The notes under the pieces are model-generated. The model was given only the letters and a program-made list of their open reading frames with translations, had not been told where the DNA came from and did no database searches. A program made the translations under genes and the position numbers. Shown one piece after another: positions 34,103 through 42,774 of a stretch of 64,000 bases of DNA. Origin of the DNA: Dermacoccus abyssi. Its GTDB lineage: Bacteria; Actinomycetota; Actinomycetes; Actinomycetales; Dermatophilaceae. Position 1 is the stretch's first letter. The number at the start of each line of letters is the position of its first letter. The stretch is from NCBI RefSeq assembly GCF_003515945.1, contig NZ_QWLM01000016.1, forward strand, positions 1 to 64,000, in the 5' to 3' direction.

Positions 34103-35029
34103 ATGACCGCTGAGATCGCACGTGCCACCCGGGTCGTCGTTCGGGTTCCCGCCAAGGTGAATCTCGAGCTGCGGGTCGGTCCGTTGCGCGACGACGGTTT
34201 CCACGACCTCGCCACCACGTTCCACGCCGTCGACATCTTCGACGAGGTGACGGTGACGCCGGACGCCGAGTTCTCCGTCAGCGTCACGGGCGTGGGTGAG
34301 GACAAGGTGCCCACCGACGAGGCCAACCTCGCCTACCGCGCGGCGGCGTTGCTCGCCGAGCGCTTCGACGTCGAGGAGCGGTGCGCGATCAGTATCGTCA
34401 AGGCCATCCCGGTGGCGGGCGGCATGGCCGGCGGTTCGGCCGACGCGGCCGCCACCCTCGTCGCGTGCGACACCCTGTGGGGGCTCGGCCTGCGCCGACA
34501 CGAGCTCGAGGAGATCGCCGCCGAGCTCGGATCCGACGTGCCGTTCGCCCTCACCGGGGGCACCGCGCTCGGTACGGGCCGCGGCGAGCAGATCGTCCCG
34601 GTGCTCGCCACCGGTACCTTCGAGTGGTTGTTCGCGCTCACGCACGAGGGGCTCTCGACGCCGTCCGTGTACGCCGAGTGTGACCGGCTGCGCGAGGGTG
34701 AGGACGTGCCCGAGCCGCAGCCGTCCGACGGTTTGCTCGCGAGCCTGCGTTCGGGTGACGTGCACGGCGTTGCGCTCGCCATGCACAACGACCTCGAGTC
34801 GGCCGCCCTGTCGCTCATGCCGTCACTGCGCCCGCTCATGGAGATGGGCCTCGAGATGGGGGCTCTGTGCGCGCTCGTGTCGGGCTCGGGCCCCACGGTC
34901 GCGTTCCTGCTCAAGGATCGGCAGGACGCCGTCGCCCTGCGGCGCGTGCTGGAAGCCGGTGGTCTGGCGGACGACTTCGTCCACGCCAGTTCGACGCCCC
35001 ACGGCGCCCAGGTGCTCGTCGTCGACTGA
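34103..35029 (+). CDS. ispE: 4-diphosphocytidyl-2-C-methyl-D-erythritol kinase
   Basis: A 308-residue GHMP kinase of the MEP isoprenoid pathway that phosphorylates CDP-ME. VVVRVPAKVNLELRVGPLRD is the N-terminal substrate motif, PVAGGMAGGSADAAATLVA the GHMP ATP-binding glycine loop, and ALVSGSGPTVAFLL motif III. Full length. The product feeds undecaprenyl and menaquinone synthesis. Gene order ksgA-ispE-ABC-F is conserved in actinomycetes. Confidence 0.95.
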   Translation: MTAEIARATRVVVRVPAKVNLELRVGPLRDDGFHDLATTFHAVDIFDEVTVTPDAEFSVSVTGVGEDKVPTDEANLAYRAAALLAERFDVEERCAISIVKAIPVAGGMAGGSADAAATLVACDTLWGLGLRRHELEEIAAELGSDVPFALTGGTALGTGRGEQIVPVLATGTFEWLFALTHEGLSTPSVYAECDRLREGEDVPEPQPSDGLLASLRSGDVHGVALAMHNDLESAALSLMPSLRPLMEMGLEMGALCALVSGSGPTVAFLLKDRQDAVALRRVLEAGGLADDFVHASSTPHGAQVLVVD

Positions 35030-35067
35030 CGCAGGCCCTCAGGTTTGGGCGGCCCGCCGCGGTGGGG

Positions 35068-35073
35068 GAGAAT
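35068..35073 (+). promoter_or_regulatory. -10-like hexamer before the ABC-F gene
   Basis: GAGAAT ends seven bases before ATG 35081; weak first base but standard spacing. Confidence 0.35.
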
Positions 35074-35080
35074 CGCGGCC

Positions 35081-36904
<1,824 letters not shown>

Positions 36905-36922
36905 CGACGGCGCACGACGGCG

Positions 36923-36956
36923 ATGCCCGGTCGGACCCCACGGTCCGACCGGGCAT
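36923..36956 (+). terminator. terminator after the ABC-F gene
   Basis: Perfect 15-bp stem ATGCCCGGTCGGACC (36923-36937 / 36942-36956) with a four-base loop, then TCTCGT. Confidence 0.9.
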
Positions 36957-36977
36957 TCTCGTGCCTGTGCGCAAAGG

Positions 36978-36995
36978 TTTTGAACGTGTTCAAAA
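36978..36995. promoter_or_regulatory. operator of the TetR regulator
   Basis: TTTTGAACGTGTTCAAAA: perfect 8-base arms around a GT centre. It covers the expected -35 region of the promoter whose -10 is at 37001, so binding of the TetR product would block its own operon. Confidence 0.8.
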
Positions 36996-37000
36996 AGGCG

Positions 37001-37006
37001 TAGTGT
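37001..37006 (+). promoter_or_regulatory. -10 hexamer before the TetR gene
   Basis: TAGTGT ends seven bases before ATG 37014. Confidence 0.6.
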
Positions 37007-37013
37007 TCCTCAC

Positions 37014-37679
37014 ATGACGACGAAGTCGGAAGCCACACGGGAGGTGCTCGTCGAAACGGCGCTGCGCCTGTTCCGGGAACGGGGCTACGAGAAGACGACA
37101 ATGCGCCTCATTGCCACGGAGGCCGGTGTCTCGCAGGGCAACGCGTACTACTACTTCGACGGCAAGGACGCCTTCGTCCAGGAGCTGTACCGGCGCATCC
37201 AGGTCGAGCACCGGCGTCTCGCGGAGCCGCGTCTGCGCGAGGGGGCGCCGCTGGCGCAGAACCTGCGGGTCCTGTGGGAGGCGGGCATCGAGGTCAACGC
37301 GCCGTACCACGACTTCGGTTCGACGATGCTGCACGTCGCGCTGCGTCCGGGCGCCGGCGTCAGCCCGTTCTCGGCCGAGTCCGCGTCGCCGCGTGACGAG
37401 GCCATCGCCCTCGTGCGCCACGTGCTCGTCATCTCCTCCGAGGTGCCGAGGGGGCGACTCGGCGAACAGTTGCCGGTGCTGCTGTGGACGGCCTACCTCG
37501 GCGTGGTGCTCCACTGGGCCGTCGACGACTCGCCCGGTCTGAAACGGACGCAGACCCTTGTCGAGGGCGCGCCACCCATCGTGGGCAAGCTGCTGTCGCT
37601 CGCGCGCTTGCCCTTCGCCCGTGGCGTGACGGGTGACCTCACAGATCTCATCGACCGGCTGTCGAAGGAGCAGAAATGA
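37014..37679 (+). CDS. TetR-family transcriptional regulator
   Basis: A 221-residue repressor. The N-terminal helix-turn-helix is TKSEATREVLVETALRLFRE followed by ATEAGVSQGNAYYYFDGKDA (residues about 3-55). The C-terminal ligand-binding domain is all-helical and unrelated to known drug regulators by eye. The perfect operator at 36978-36995 indicates autoregulation. The stop overlaps the start of the epimerase gene (ATGA), so that gene is the likely target. The inducer is unknown. Confidence 0.88.
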   Translation: MTTKSEATREVLVETALRLFRERGYEKTTMRLIATEAGVSQGNAYYYFDGKDAFVQELYRRIQVEHRRLAEPRLREGAPLAQNLRVLWEAGIEVNAPYHDFGSTMLHVALRPGAGVSPFSAESASPRDEAIALVRHVLVISSEVPRGRLGEQLPVLLWTAYLGVVLHWAVDDSPGLKRTQTLVEGAPPIVGKLLSLARLPFARGVTGDLTDLIDRLSKEQK

Positions 37680-38605
37680 ACTCAGGCGTGATTGTCATGG
37701 CGGGGGCGTCGGGCTTCATGGGCCGACGGCTGCAGGAGGCGTTCCGGCGTGACGGGTTCGAGGTCCGCACGATCGGCCGCGGTGCGCAGAACGACGCGCA
37801 GTGGGACGACGACCTCGCGCCCGTGCTCGACGGCGCCGACGCGCTGCTCAACCTGGCCGGTCGCTCCGTCAGCTGTCGGTACACGAAGAAGACGGCCGAC
37901 GAGATCTTCTCCTCGCGCACCGAGACGACGCGCAGCCTCGGCGAGGCATTGGCGCGGTGCCCGAACCCTCCGATCGTCTGGCTGAACGCGAGCACGGGCA
38001 CGATCTACCGCGATGCCCGTGACCGGCCGCAGGACGAGGCCGACGGCGAGCTCGGCACGGGATTCTCGGTGTCGGTGGCCCGCGCCTGGGAGTGTGAGCT
38101 CTTCGACGCCCCGACGTCGGTGCGCAAGGTGGCGCTGCGAACGTCGATCGTGCTCGGCGCGGACGGCGGTGCCCTCAGCCCTCTCATCAACCTCGCTCGC
38201 GTCGGGTTCAGCGGTCCGCAGGGTGACGGCGACCAGGTGTTCAGCTGGATCCATCTCGATGACGTGTATGGCGCGGTACGGCACATCATGGCCGACGACC
38301 GGATCGCCGGGCCGGTGAATCTGGCCTCGCCGCATCCGGTGAGGAACCGGACGCTGACGGCGGCCGTGCGTCGTCACTTCGCCGGTCGACTTCCCGATCG
38401 TGGAGTGCCGCTGCCGCGGTGGTCGCTCGAGTTCGGCGGGCGCGTCATCCGCACGGAGCCCGAACTCGTGCTCAAGAGCCGGTGGGTGGAGCCCGGCGTT
38501 CTCACCGCGACGGGGTACGGGTTCGCGTTCCCGGGCCTTGATGAGGCGCTCGCCGATATCGCGAAGGAAACGCCAAGGGGGCTGTTGCGGGTGCAGCTCG
38601 GCTGA
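37676..38605 (+). CDS. TIGR01777-family epimerase (SDR39U1-like)
   Basis: A 309-residue atypical short-chain dehydrogenase/epimerase. Rossmann motif GVIVMAGASGFMGRRLQEAF at the N-terminus. Family marks: ALLNLAGRSVSCRYTKKTAD, NASTGTIYRDARDRPQDEAD, QVFSWIHLDDVYGAVRHIM and the C-terminal LKSRWVEPGVLTATGYGFAF. The true substrate of this family is not established (NAD(P)-dependent sugar-nucleotide-epimerase-like). Translationally coupled to the TetR gene, hence probably inducible. Ends ten bases before the convergent YjbR gene. Confidence 0.88.
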   Translation: MNSGVIVMAGASGFMGRRLQEAFRRDGFEVRTIGRGAQNDAQWDDDLAPVLDGADALLNLAGRSVSCRYTKKTADEIFSSRTETTRSLGEALARCPNPPIVWLNASTGTIYRDARDRPQDEADGELGTGFSVSVARAWECELFDAPTSVRKVALRTSIVLGADGGALSPLINLARVGFSGPQGDGDQVFSWIHLDDVYGAVRHIMADDRIAGPVNLASPHPVRNRTLTAAVRRHFAGRLPDRGVPLPRWSLEFGGRVIRTEPELVLKSRWVEPGVLTATGYGFAFPGLDEALADIAKETPRGLLRVQLG

Positions 38606-38615
38606 AGTCTTCGCG

Positions 38616-39020
38616 TCAGCGGGCGTCGAGCTGGGCGATGAGCCGCTTGCCGGCCGTCGCGCGGTAGGAGGAATCGATCAGCTCGTGCACCTCGCTCCAG
38701 TCGCCCGGGCCGCCGAGGCGACCGCTGAGGTCGTAGGCCAGCCAGCCGCGGGTGCCGAGGTAGGCGGGGACGAGGAAGCGGCCGTCGGCGAGGAGGGCGT
38801 CGCGCTCGTCGGGGCTGGGCAGGAACGTGATGGCCTGCGCGAGGGCGTCGTCAGGGACGCCGCGGGCGCGGTCGTCGCGGTGGACGTGGCCGGCCCACCA
38901 GCCGAACGTCTTCGTCGTGTAGAAAACGGGCGATCCGTGGGAGGTCTTCTCCTGGGCGCCGGGGAACGAGAGGCAGATGTCGCGGACGCGGGCGAGGAGG
39001 TGCGCGGAGTCGGCGGTCAT
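38616..39020 (-). CDS. MmcQ/YjbR family protein
   Basis: A 134-residue protein of the YjbR fold. Typical pieces: VRDICLSFPGAQEKTSHGSP near the N-terminus, PSPDERDALLADGRFLVPAY and GWLAYDLSGRLGGPGDWSEV, then a final helix EVHELIDSSYRATAGKRLIA. The family is described as possibly DNA-binding but has no proven function. It starts two bases after the stop of the MarR gene, so it is the probable target of that regulator. Confidence 0.85.
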   Translation of the reverse strand: MTADSAHLLARVRDICLSFPGAQEKTSHGSPVFYTTKTFGWWAGHVHRDDRARGVPDDALAQAITFLPSPDERDALLADGRFLVPAYLGTRGWLAYDLSGRLGGPGDWSEVHELIDSSYRATAGKRLIAQLDAR

Positions 39021-39022
39021 CG

Positions 39023-39544
39023 TCAGGTCTCGACGGCGGCGAGAAGGGCGCGCAGGGAGTCGGCGAGGTCGGCGCGGCTCCGTTCGTCCATGCCGGACAG
39101 GAGGCGCCGCTCGTGGGCGAGTAGGGCGTCGAAGGCGGCGTCGACGACGGTGAGGCCGTCGGGTGTGAGGCGCACGAGCACGCCGCGGCGGTCGCTGGGG
39201 GAGGGTTCGCGGGCGACGTAGCCGCGCTTCTCGAGGCGGTCGACGCGGTTCGTCATCGTGCCGGACGTGACGAGGGTCTGCTGGACGAGCGCGCCGGGGG
39301 AGAGCTGGAAGGGCTCACCGGCGCGGCGCAGCGCGGACATGACGTCGAACTCCCAGCCTTCGAGCTGGTGCTCGGTGAAGACGGAGGAGCGGGCCTGGTC
39401 GAGGCGACGTGCGATGCGGCTGATGCGCGAGAGGACGTCGAGCGGGGTGGCGTCGAGATCGGGACGCACCGTGTTCCAGGCTGTGACGATCGCGTCGACC
39501 TCGTCGCCGCGCGTCTCGGGCTGGGGTTCGCGGTGGCCTGTCAT
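39023..39544 (-). CDS. MarR-family transcriptional regulator
   Basis: A 173-residue winged-helix regulator. The DNA-binding part is LSPGALVQQTLVTSGTMTNR (recognition helix) followed by VDRLEKRGYVAREPSPSDRR and GVLVRLTPDGLTVVD, the classical MarR wing. Long N- and C-terminal helices form the dimer interface. Upstream, 39565-39584 carries TCAAG-AAA-CTTGA overlapping the near-palindrome CTTGACGTCGAG, a likely operator, and the -10 TAGACT (minus, 39556-39551) ends six bases before the ATG. Operon with the YjbR gene. Ligand unknown. Confidence 0.88.
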   Translation of the reverse strand: MTGHREPQPETRGDEVDAIVTAWNTVRPDLDATPLDVLSRISRIARRLDQARSSVFTEHQLEGWEFDVMSALRRAGEPFQLSPGALVQQTLVTSGTMTNRVDRLEKRGYVAREPSPSDRRGVLVRLTPDGLTVVDAAFDALLAHERRLLSGMDERSRADLADSLRALLAAVET

Positions 39545-39550
39545 GCGTGC

Positions 39551-39556
39551 AGTCTA
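39551..39556 (-). promoter_or_regulatory. -10 hexamer before the MarR gene
   Basis: On the minus strand TAGACT ends six bases before ATG 39544; leaderless spacing. Confidence 0.55.
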
Positions 39557-39564
39557 CCGACGCA

Positions 39565-39584
39565 TCAAGAAACTTGACGTCGAG
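39565..39584. promoter_or_regulatory. probable MarR operator
   Basis: Overlapping inverted repeats TCAAG-n3-CTTGA (39565-39577) and CTTGACGTCGAG (39573-39584, one mismatch), located just upstream of the -10. Confidence 0.5.
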
Positions 39585-39620
39585 AGACTTTGGCGCGGTG
39601 CCGGCCCAGCTCGCGCCGGT

Positions 39621-40340
39621 TCAGGCGTCGGCCGACGCGGCGCCGTCCGCACCCTCGTCATCGAGACGCGTGACGAGCGACGAGTTGCCGCGCGGCGGCG
39701 CGGTGGCGTCGATGGCCGTGGTCTCGAGGCGGGGTGAGGCTTCGAGGCCGGTGAGGCCGTTCCAGCCGAGGTTGACCATGTGCGCGGCGATTTCTTCGGC
39801 GGTGAACTCGTGGCCGTGTTCGAGCCACCAGTCGCCGGTGAGGGCGACCATACCGACGAACATCTGCGCGTAGATGGGGGCGAAGCGCTCGTCGATCTCG
39901 CGGCGGCGCATGACGCGGGCGAGGTAGGTCTCGATCTGCGTTGCGAGGTCGGACATGAGGCTCGACAGGGGGCCGGTGGAGTGCCAGGACGGGGCGTCGC
40001 GGATGAGGACGCGGAAGCCGTCGGGGCGCGTGCTGATGTAGTGCAGTTCGGCGACGGTGGCGCGTTCGAAGAACTCGCGCGGGCTCATGTCTTCGGTGAT
40101 GGCGTCGGCGATGGTTTCGAGCAGGGCGCGGGTCTCCCGATCGACGACGACGGCGTAGAGGCCCTCCTTGCCGCCGAAGTGCTCGTAGACGACGGGCTTC
40201 GTGACGCCGGCCGCGGCCGCGATCTCCTCGACGGTGGCGTCGGCGACGCCGCGCTCGGCGAAGACGCGTCGCCCGACGCCGATGAGTTGCTCCCGACGCT
40301 CGGTGCCGGTCATGCGGATCTTCGGCCGTGACGTCGTCAT
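39621..40340 (-). CDS. TetR-family transcriptional regulator
   Basis: A 239-residue regulator. Helix-turn-helix: MTGTERREQLIGVGRRVFAE then EIAAAAGVTKPVVYEHFGGK (residues about 10-57), the standard TetR pattern. The C-terminal domain contains YISTRPDGFRVLIRDAPSW and FVGMVALTGDWWLEHGHEFT, resembling the group with the TetR_C_33-like ligand domain often found upstream of tRNA or lipid genes in actinomycetes. Its last ~35 residues are a polar tail. The start ATG 40340 is preceded on the minus strand by CACAAT with a six-base gap. No adjacent target gene on the same strand. Confidence 0.88.
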   Translation of the reverse strand: MTTSRPKIRMTGTERREQLIGVGRRVFAERGVADATVEEIAAAAGVTKPVVYEHFGGKEGLYAVVVDRETRALLETIADAITEDMSPREFFERATVAELHYISTRPDGFRVLIRDAPSWHSTGPLSSLMSDLATQIETYLARVMRRREIDERFAPIYAQMFVGMVALTGDWWLEHGHEFTAEEIAAHMVNLGWNGLTGLEASPRLETTAIDATAPPRGNSSLVTRLDDEGADGAASADA

Positions 40341-40346
40341 TCCCTC

Positions 40347-40352
40347 ATTGTG
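40347..40352 (-). promoter_or_regulatory. -10-like hexamer before the TetR gene (40340)
   Basis: On the minus strand CACAAT ends six bases before the ATG, the same arrangement as upstream of moeA. Confidence 0.45.
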
Positions 40353-40453
40353 CCCTGCTCACAGGCGAGTTCGGCGCTCGCGGGTCGGGCCGTGCGCCGA
40401 TGTGCCGCAGGTGCGGGCGGTGAACTACTCTGGGGCGGTCCGTTCGCGGACGT

Positions 40454-40532
40454 TCCCCGGTTGCTCTGCTGGCAGGGGCCGCCTGACTTTGAATCAGGAT
40501 TAGCGACGTTGGTTCGATTCCAACCCGGGGAG
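40454..40532 (+). tRNA. tRNA-Gln (anticodon TTG), unusual proportions
   Basis: Acceptor stem TCCCCGG/CCGGGGA (perfect), anticodon stem CCTGA/TCAGG with loop CTTTGAA (anticodon TTG, reads CAA), T-stem GTTGG/CCAAC with loop TTCGATT. Between D-stem and anticodon stem there are three bases instead of one, and the variable region (ATTAGCGAC) has nine bases rather than four or five, giving 79 bases. Discriminator G is followed by CCC, so CCA is not encoded. A TACTCT hexamer (40426-40431) and a GTCCG-TTCG-CGGAC hairpin precede it. Confidence 0.75.
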
Positions 40533-40540
40533 CCCGCCCA

Positions 40541-40914
40541 AGCTAGTTTGCGAGTAACTGCCCTCTCCGTTTGCGAATCTACGGTTCGCAGCGATTTCGG
40601 CGGCTGATTTCTCCCCGAGCGTGTCGAGATGAAGTCCCATCCGGCACTTCGGGCCTAGTGTGGCTGCCGGCGGATCGTCGGTGTGGTGATGGGGCACGCA
40701 CAATGCCCCGCTCGGTGGTGAGCGAGGCATTGCAAGGTGGATTATCCACGGTGAATAAGGTTCAGGTTCTCCACTCGGTGGGACTTCCTTTTACGCCGCC
40801 CTCGCACAACTCGGGCTCCGGTGTTCCAGTGTGGGTTTCCCTGCTCCATTGGCGACAGCTACGACCACTACTGGTGGCCCGAAGATGCGCGCGGCATGAC
40901 GGGGGCTCTGTTCC
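40541..40914. other. gap of 374 bases without a recognisable gene
   Basis: No reading frame here looks like a known protein. It is visibly less GC-rich than its surroundings and contains the hairpin at 40701-40732. Around 40812-40920 one frame reads CSIGDSYDHYWWPEDARGMT before a stop, which could be the tail of a lost gene, but I cannot identify it. The location just after a tRNA gene would suit an old integration site; no flanking repeat of the tRNA end is seen. Confidence 0.4.
40701..40732. terminator. terminator-like hairpin downstream of tRNA-Gln
   Basis: Thirteen-bp stem (40701-40713 / 40720-40732, one mismatch) with a six-base loop. Confidence 0.5.
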
Positions 40915-41220
40915 ATGCTCCTGGGTAGCTGGTGCATCGCGGGCGGCGTTGGCATCCTCGTGGCCATGCTCGTCGTCCTGCCGATCAAGGCATTCACCTC
41001 GACCAGCGAGGTGATGGAGGGCACCGACCTCAGCCGCTCGCTCGAACATCTTTCGAGGAATGTCATCGCCGTCCGCGCCGCGTTCGCAGCCCTCGCCGTC
41101 GGCGTCGTCACGGTGGCACTCGCCGTGACGGAGGTGTCGCGCACCGCCACCACCATTGGGGCCGTCCTCACGTCAGCCCTACTTTCCCTCGTTCTGGTGA
41201 CGCATGTGCGACGCCCGTAG
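40915..41220 (+). CDS. small putative membrane protein
   Basis: A 101-residue frame with two to three hydrophobic helices: GGVGILVAMLVVLPIKAF near the start, AVRAAFAALAVGVVTVALAV in the middle, and ATTIGAVLTSALLSLVLV before the C-terminus. No family is recognised. The start ATG has no clear ribosome-binding site or -10 hexamer, and the region upstream is atypical in composition, so this may be a real orphan, the remains of a larger membrane protein, or not expressed. Confidence 0.4.
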   Translation: MLLGSWCIAGGVGILVAMLVVLPIKAFTSTSEVMEGTDLSRSLEHLSRNVIAVRAAFAALAVGVVTVALAVTEVSRTATTIGAVLTSALLSLVLVTHVRRP

Positions 41221-41260
41221 GGCTCGTAAGCGTCAGGTGGCGGGTCGTGGTCTCACACCC

Positions 41261-41282
41261 TTGTTCCAAGCCATTGACACAA
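41261..41282. promoter_or_regulatory. operator 1 of the GntR regulator
   Basis: Inverted repeat TTGTTCCAA-n4-TTGACACAA. The right arm contains TTGACA, the probable -35 of the operon promoter, so occupancy would prevent polymerase binding. Confidence 0.6.
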
Positions 41283-41305
41283 ATGGTTGCCGGGTCGCAC
41301 ACTTG

Positions 41306-41327
41306 TTGTATCAATCACTTGAAACAA
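41306..41327. promoter_or_regulatory. operator 2 of the GntR regulator
   Basis: Inverted repeat TTGTATCAA-n4-TTGAAACAA, the same 9-4-9 design as operator 1 and located around the expected transcription start; its right end abuts the AAGGAG ribosome-binding site. Confidence 0.65.
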
Positions 41328-41337
41328 GGAGTCCGGG

Positions 41338-42192
41338 ATGCCCATTCTGTTCATCGGCGCGGTCATGCTCGTCGTCGGCATTGTGGTTGTCGCCCTTTCT
41401 GCGCGGCGCGGTGACGACTCGGGCACATCCATCGAACGAAGCGCAGGGCGGCATCTTCGCGCCACTCGCCTCGTCGCCCTCGTCTGCGGGGTCGCGGCCT
41501 TCGCCGGGAGCGTGACCTTCGGCGGTTCGCTGGGGCGTGGCCTTGTCGTCGCTCCCGCCCTCGCGGGCGCGGTGGCCACCGTCGTCATGGCGGTCGGCGA
41601 AATGAGCGCGCCGCGCGAGGGAGCGCTCGAGCGTTCGGCGTCCCTGGCACGCCGAAACCCGTCCGACTTCGTCTCGCGTGCGGCAGCCACAACAATGCTC
41701 GTCACGCTCGGGGCGCTGGTCGGACTGCTCGTGCTCGCCGGCCTCACCGCGTCGGCGGACTACATGGGCCGCGATGGCCGCGCCGTCGAATGGGCGACGG
41801 CCCTGGGGGGCGAGGGCCGCAGCCCATGGCCGGGGGCTTACTACGGGGTGCCGCTCGGGGTCAGCCTGCTCGTCCTGTGCGTGGGCCTGCTCGTAGGACT
41901 CCGCGCGGCCGCTGCGCGTCCGCAACTCAACGCCGATCACGCCGAAGCCGTCAGCGACGACGCTCTGCGTCACCGCAGTGCTCGCTCGCTCCAGTGCATT
42001 GCCCTCCTGGCGCTCGGTCTCAGCCTTGCCGGCGTCGCGCTCCTCGTGACGGGCGGCACCCGAACGACCCAGCCTGGTGCGCCGACCTGGGTCTCCGTGG
42101 CGCACTGGTGCGGCGTCGCAGGGCTCCTGATCGCGCTCGTCGCCTGCCTCGTGGGCGTGCGCACCCAGCTCGCTCGGGCGGCCACGCGATGA
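41338..42192 (+). CDS. multi-span membrane protein regulated by the adjacent GntR
   Basis: A 284-residue protein with about six to seven hydrophobic helices: LFIGAVMLVVGIVVVALSA, VALVCGVAAFAGSVTFGG, APALAGAVATVVMAVGEM, TLGALVGLLVLAGLTASA, SLLVLCVGLLVGLRAAA, ALLALGLSLAGVALLVTG and VAGLLIALVACLVGVR. No family assigned. YtrA-type GntR genes usually accompany ABC exporters or membrane proteins responding to cell-wall stress, so a role in envelope stress is a guess. A good AAGGAG precedes the ATG at 41338. Its stop overlaps the start of the GntR gene. Confidence 0.7.
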   Translation: MPILFIGAVMLVVGIVVVALSARRGDDSGTSIERSAGRHLRATRLVALVCGVAAFAGSVTFGGSLGRGLVVAPALAGAVATVVMAVGEMSAPREGALERSASLARRNPSDFVSRAAATTMLVTLGALVGLLVLAGLTASADYMGRDGRAVEWATALGGEGRSPWPGAYYGVPLGVSLLVLCVGLLVGLRAAAARPQLNADHAEAVSDDALRHRSARSLQCIALLALGLSLAGVALLVTGGTRTTQPGAPTWVSVAHWCGVAGLLIALVACLVGVRTQLARAATR

Positions 42193-42554
42193 GTGCACTG
42201 CGCGTCGACGCTGCCGACCCCACCCCGCCCTACGAACAGATCCGGCGGCAGCTGGCCCTCCTCATCGACACGGGCGAACTCGGGCAGGGCGAGAGGCTGC
42301 CGACAGTGCGACAACTCGCCGGCGACTTGCAGGTGGCCCCCGGCACGGTCTCGCGGGCGTTCAGGGAACTCGAGGCCGGGGGCTACGTCGAAACACGCCG
42401 CGCCGCAGGAACTCGAGTGAAGGCTCGACAACGTCGGAGTGACACGAGCGAACTCGACTCCCTCGCCGCAGGCTTCGTCGCTCGCGCGAGGACGCTGGGC
42501 GCCGACTCCGACGACGTGCGCGCTTCCCTCGAGAGGGTTCTGAGGAGAAGCTGA
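42189..42554 (+). CDS. GntR-family regulator, YtrA subfamily
   Basis: A 121-residue short GntR protein: winged helix at about 10-75 (PPYEQIRRQLALLIDTGELG; GERLPTVRQLAGDLQVAPGT; VSRAFRELEAGGYVETRRAA) followed by only a ~40-residue helical tail, the hallmark of the YtrA subfamily. The ATG overlaps the stop of the membrane-protein gene (ATGA). The two matching 9-4-9 palindromes upstream of the operon at 41261 and 41306 fit autoregulation by this protein. Inducer unknown; YtrA relatives respond to cell-wall-active antibiotics. Confidence 0.85.
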   Translation: MSALRVDAADPTPPYEQIRRQLALLIDTGELGQGERLPTVRQLAGDLQVAPGTVSRAFRELEAGGYVETRRAAGTRVKARQRRSDTSELDSLAAGFVARARTLGADSDDVRASLERVLRRS

Positions 42555-42715
42555 TCGCCTGGCCGGCGTTCCGGTTGCGGCGATGCCGCGGCTGCTGCTG
42601 TCCGCCCGAGATACGGACGAGTAGCTGTTCGCGGGGGAGTGCGGCCGGAGAATCGATTTCGGCGAGACATCACGGCCACCGTCACGCGTGGATCGCGCAC
42701 CCAGCAGCCACGACC

Positions 42716-42721
42716 TAGGAT
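42716..42721 (+). promoter_or_regulatory. -10 hexamer before glgP
   Basis: TAGGAT about 54 bases before ATG 42775; this gene has a leader with GGAGA before the start. Confidence 0.45.
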
Positions 42722-42774
42722 CGGAAGTGCCGCACGAGCGGGCCCGACCGACCTCGATTTCCCCCGGAGAGTTC

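Noticed and set aside
34081-34103. ispE as strictly dependent on rsmA transcription
   Set aside because: The ten-base gap suggests an operon, but a TAGGGT hexamer at the proper distance from the ispE ATG suggests an extra promoter, so exclusive co-transcription cannot be claimed.
40454-41337. An integrated element next to tRNA-Gln
   Set aside because: No integrase, no direct repeat of the tRNA 3' end and no phage or plasmid gene is present between the tRNA and the GntR operon; only the atypical composition hints at it.
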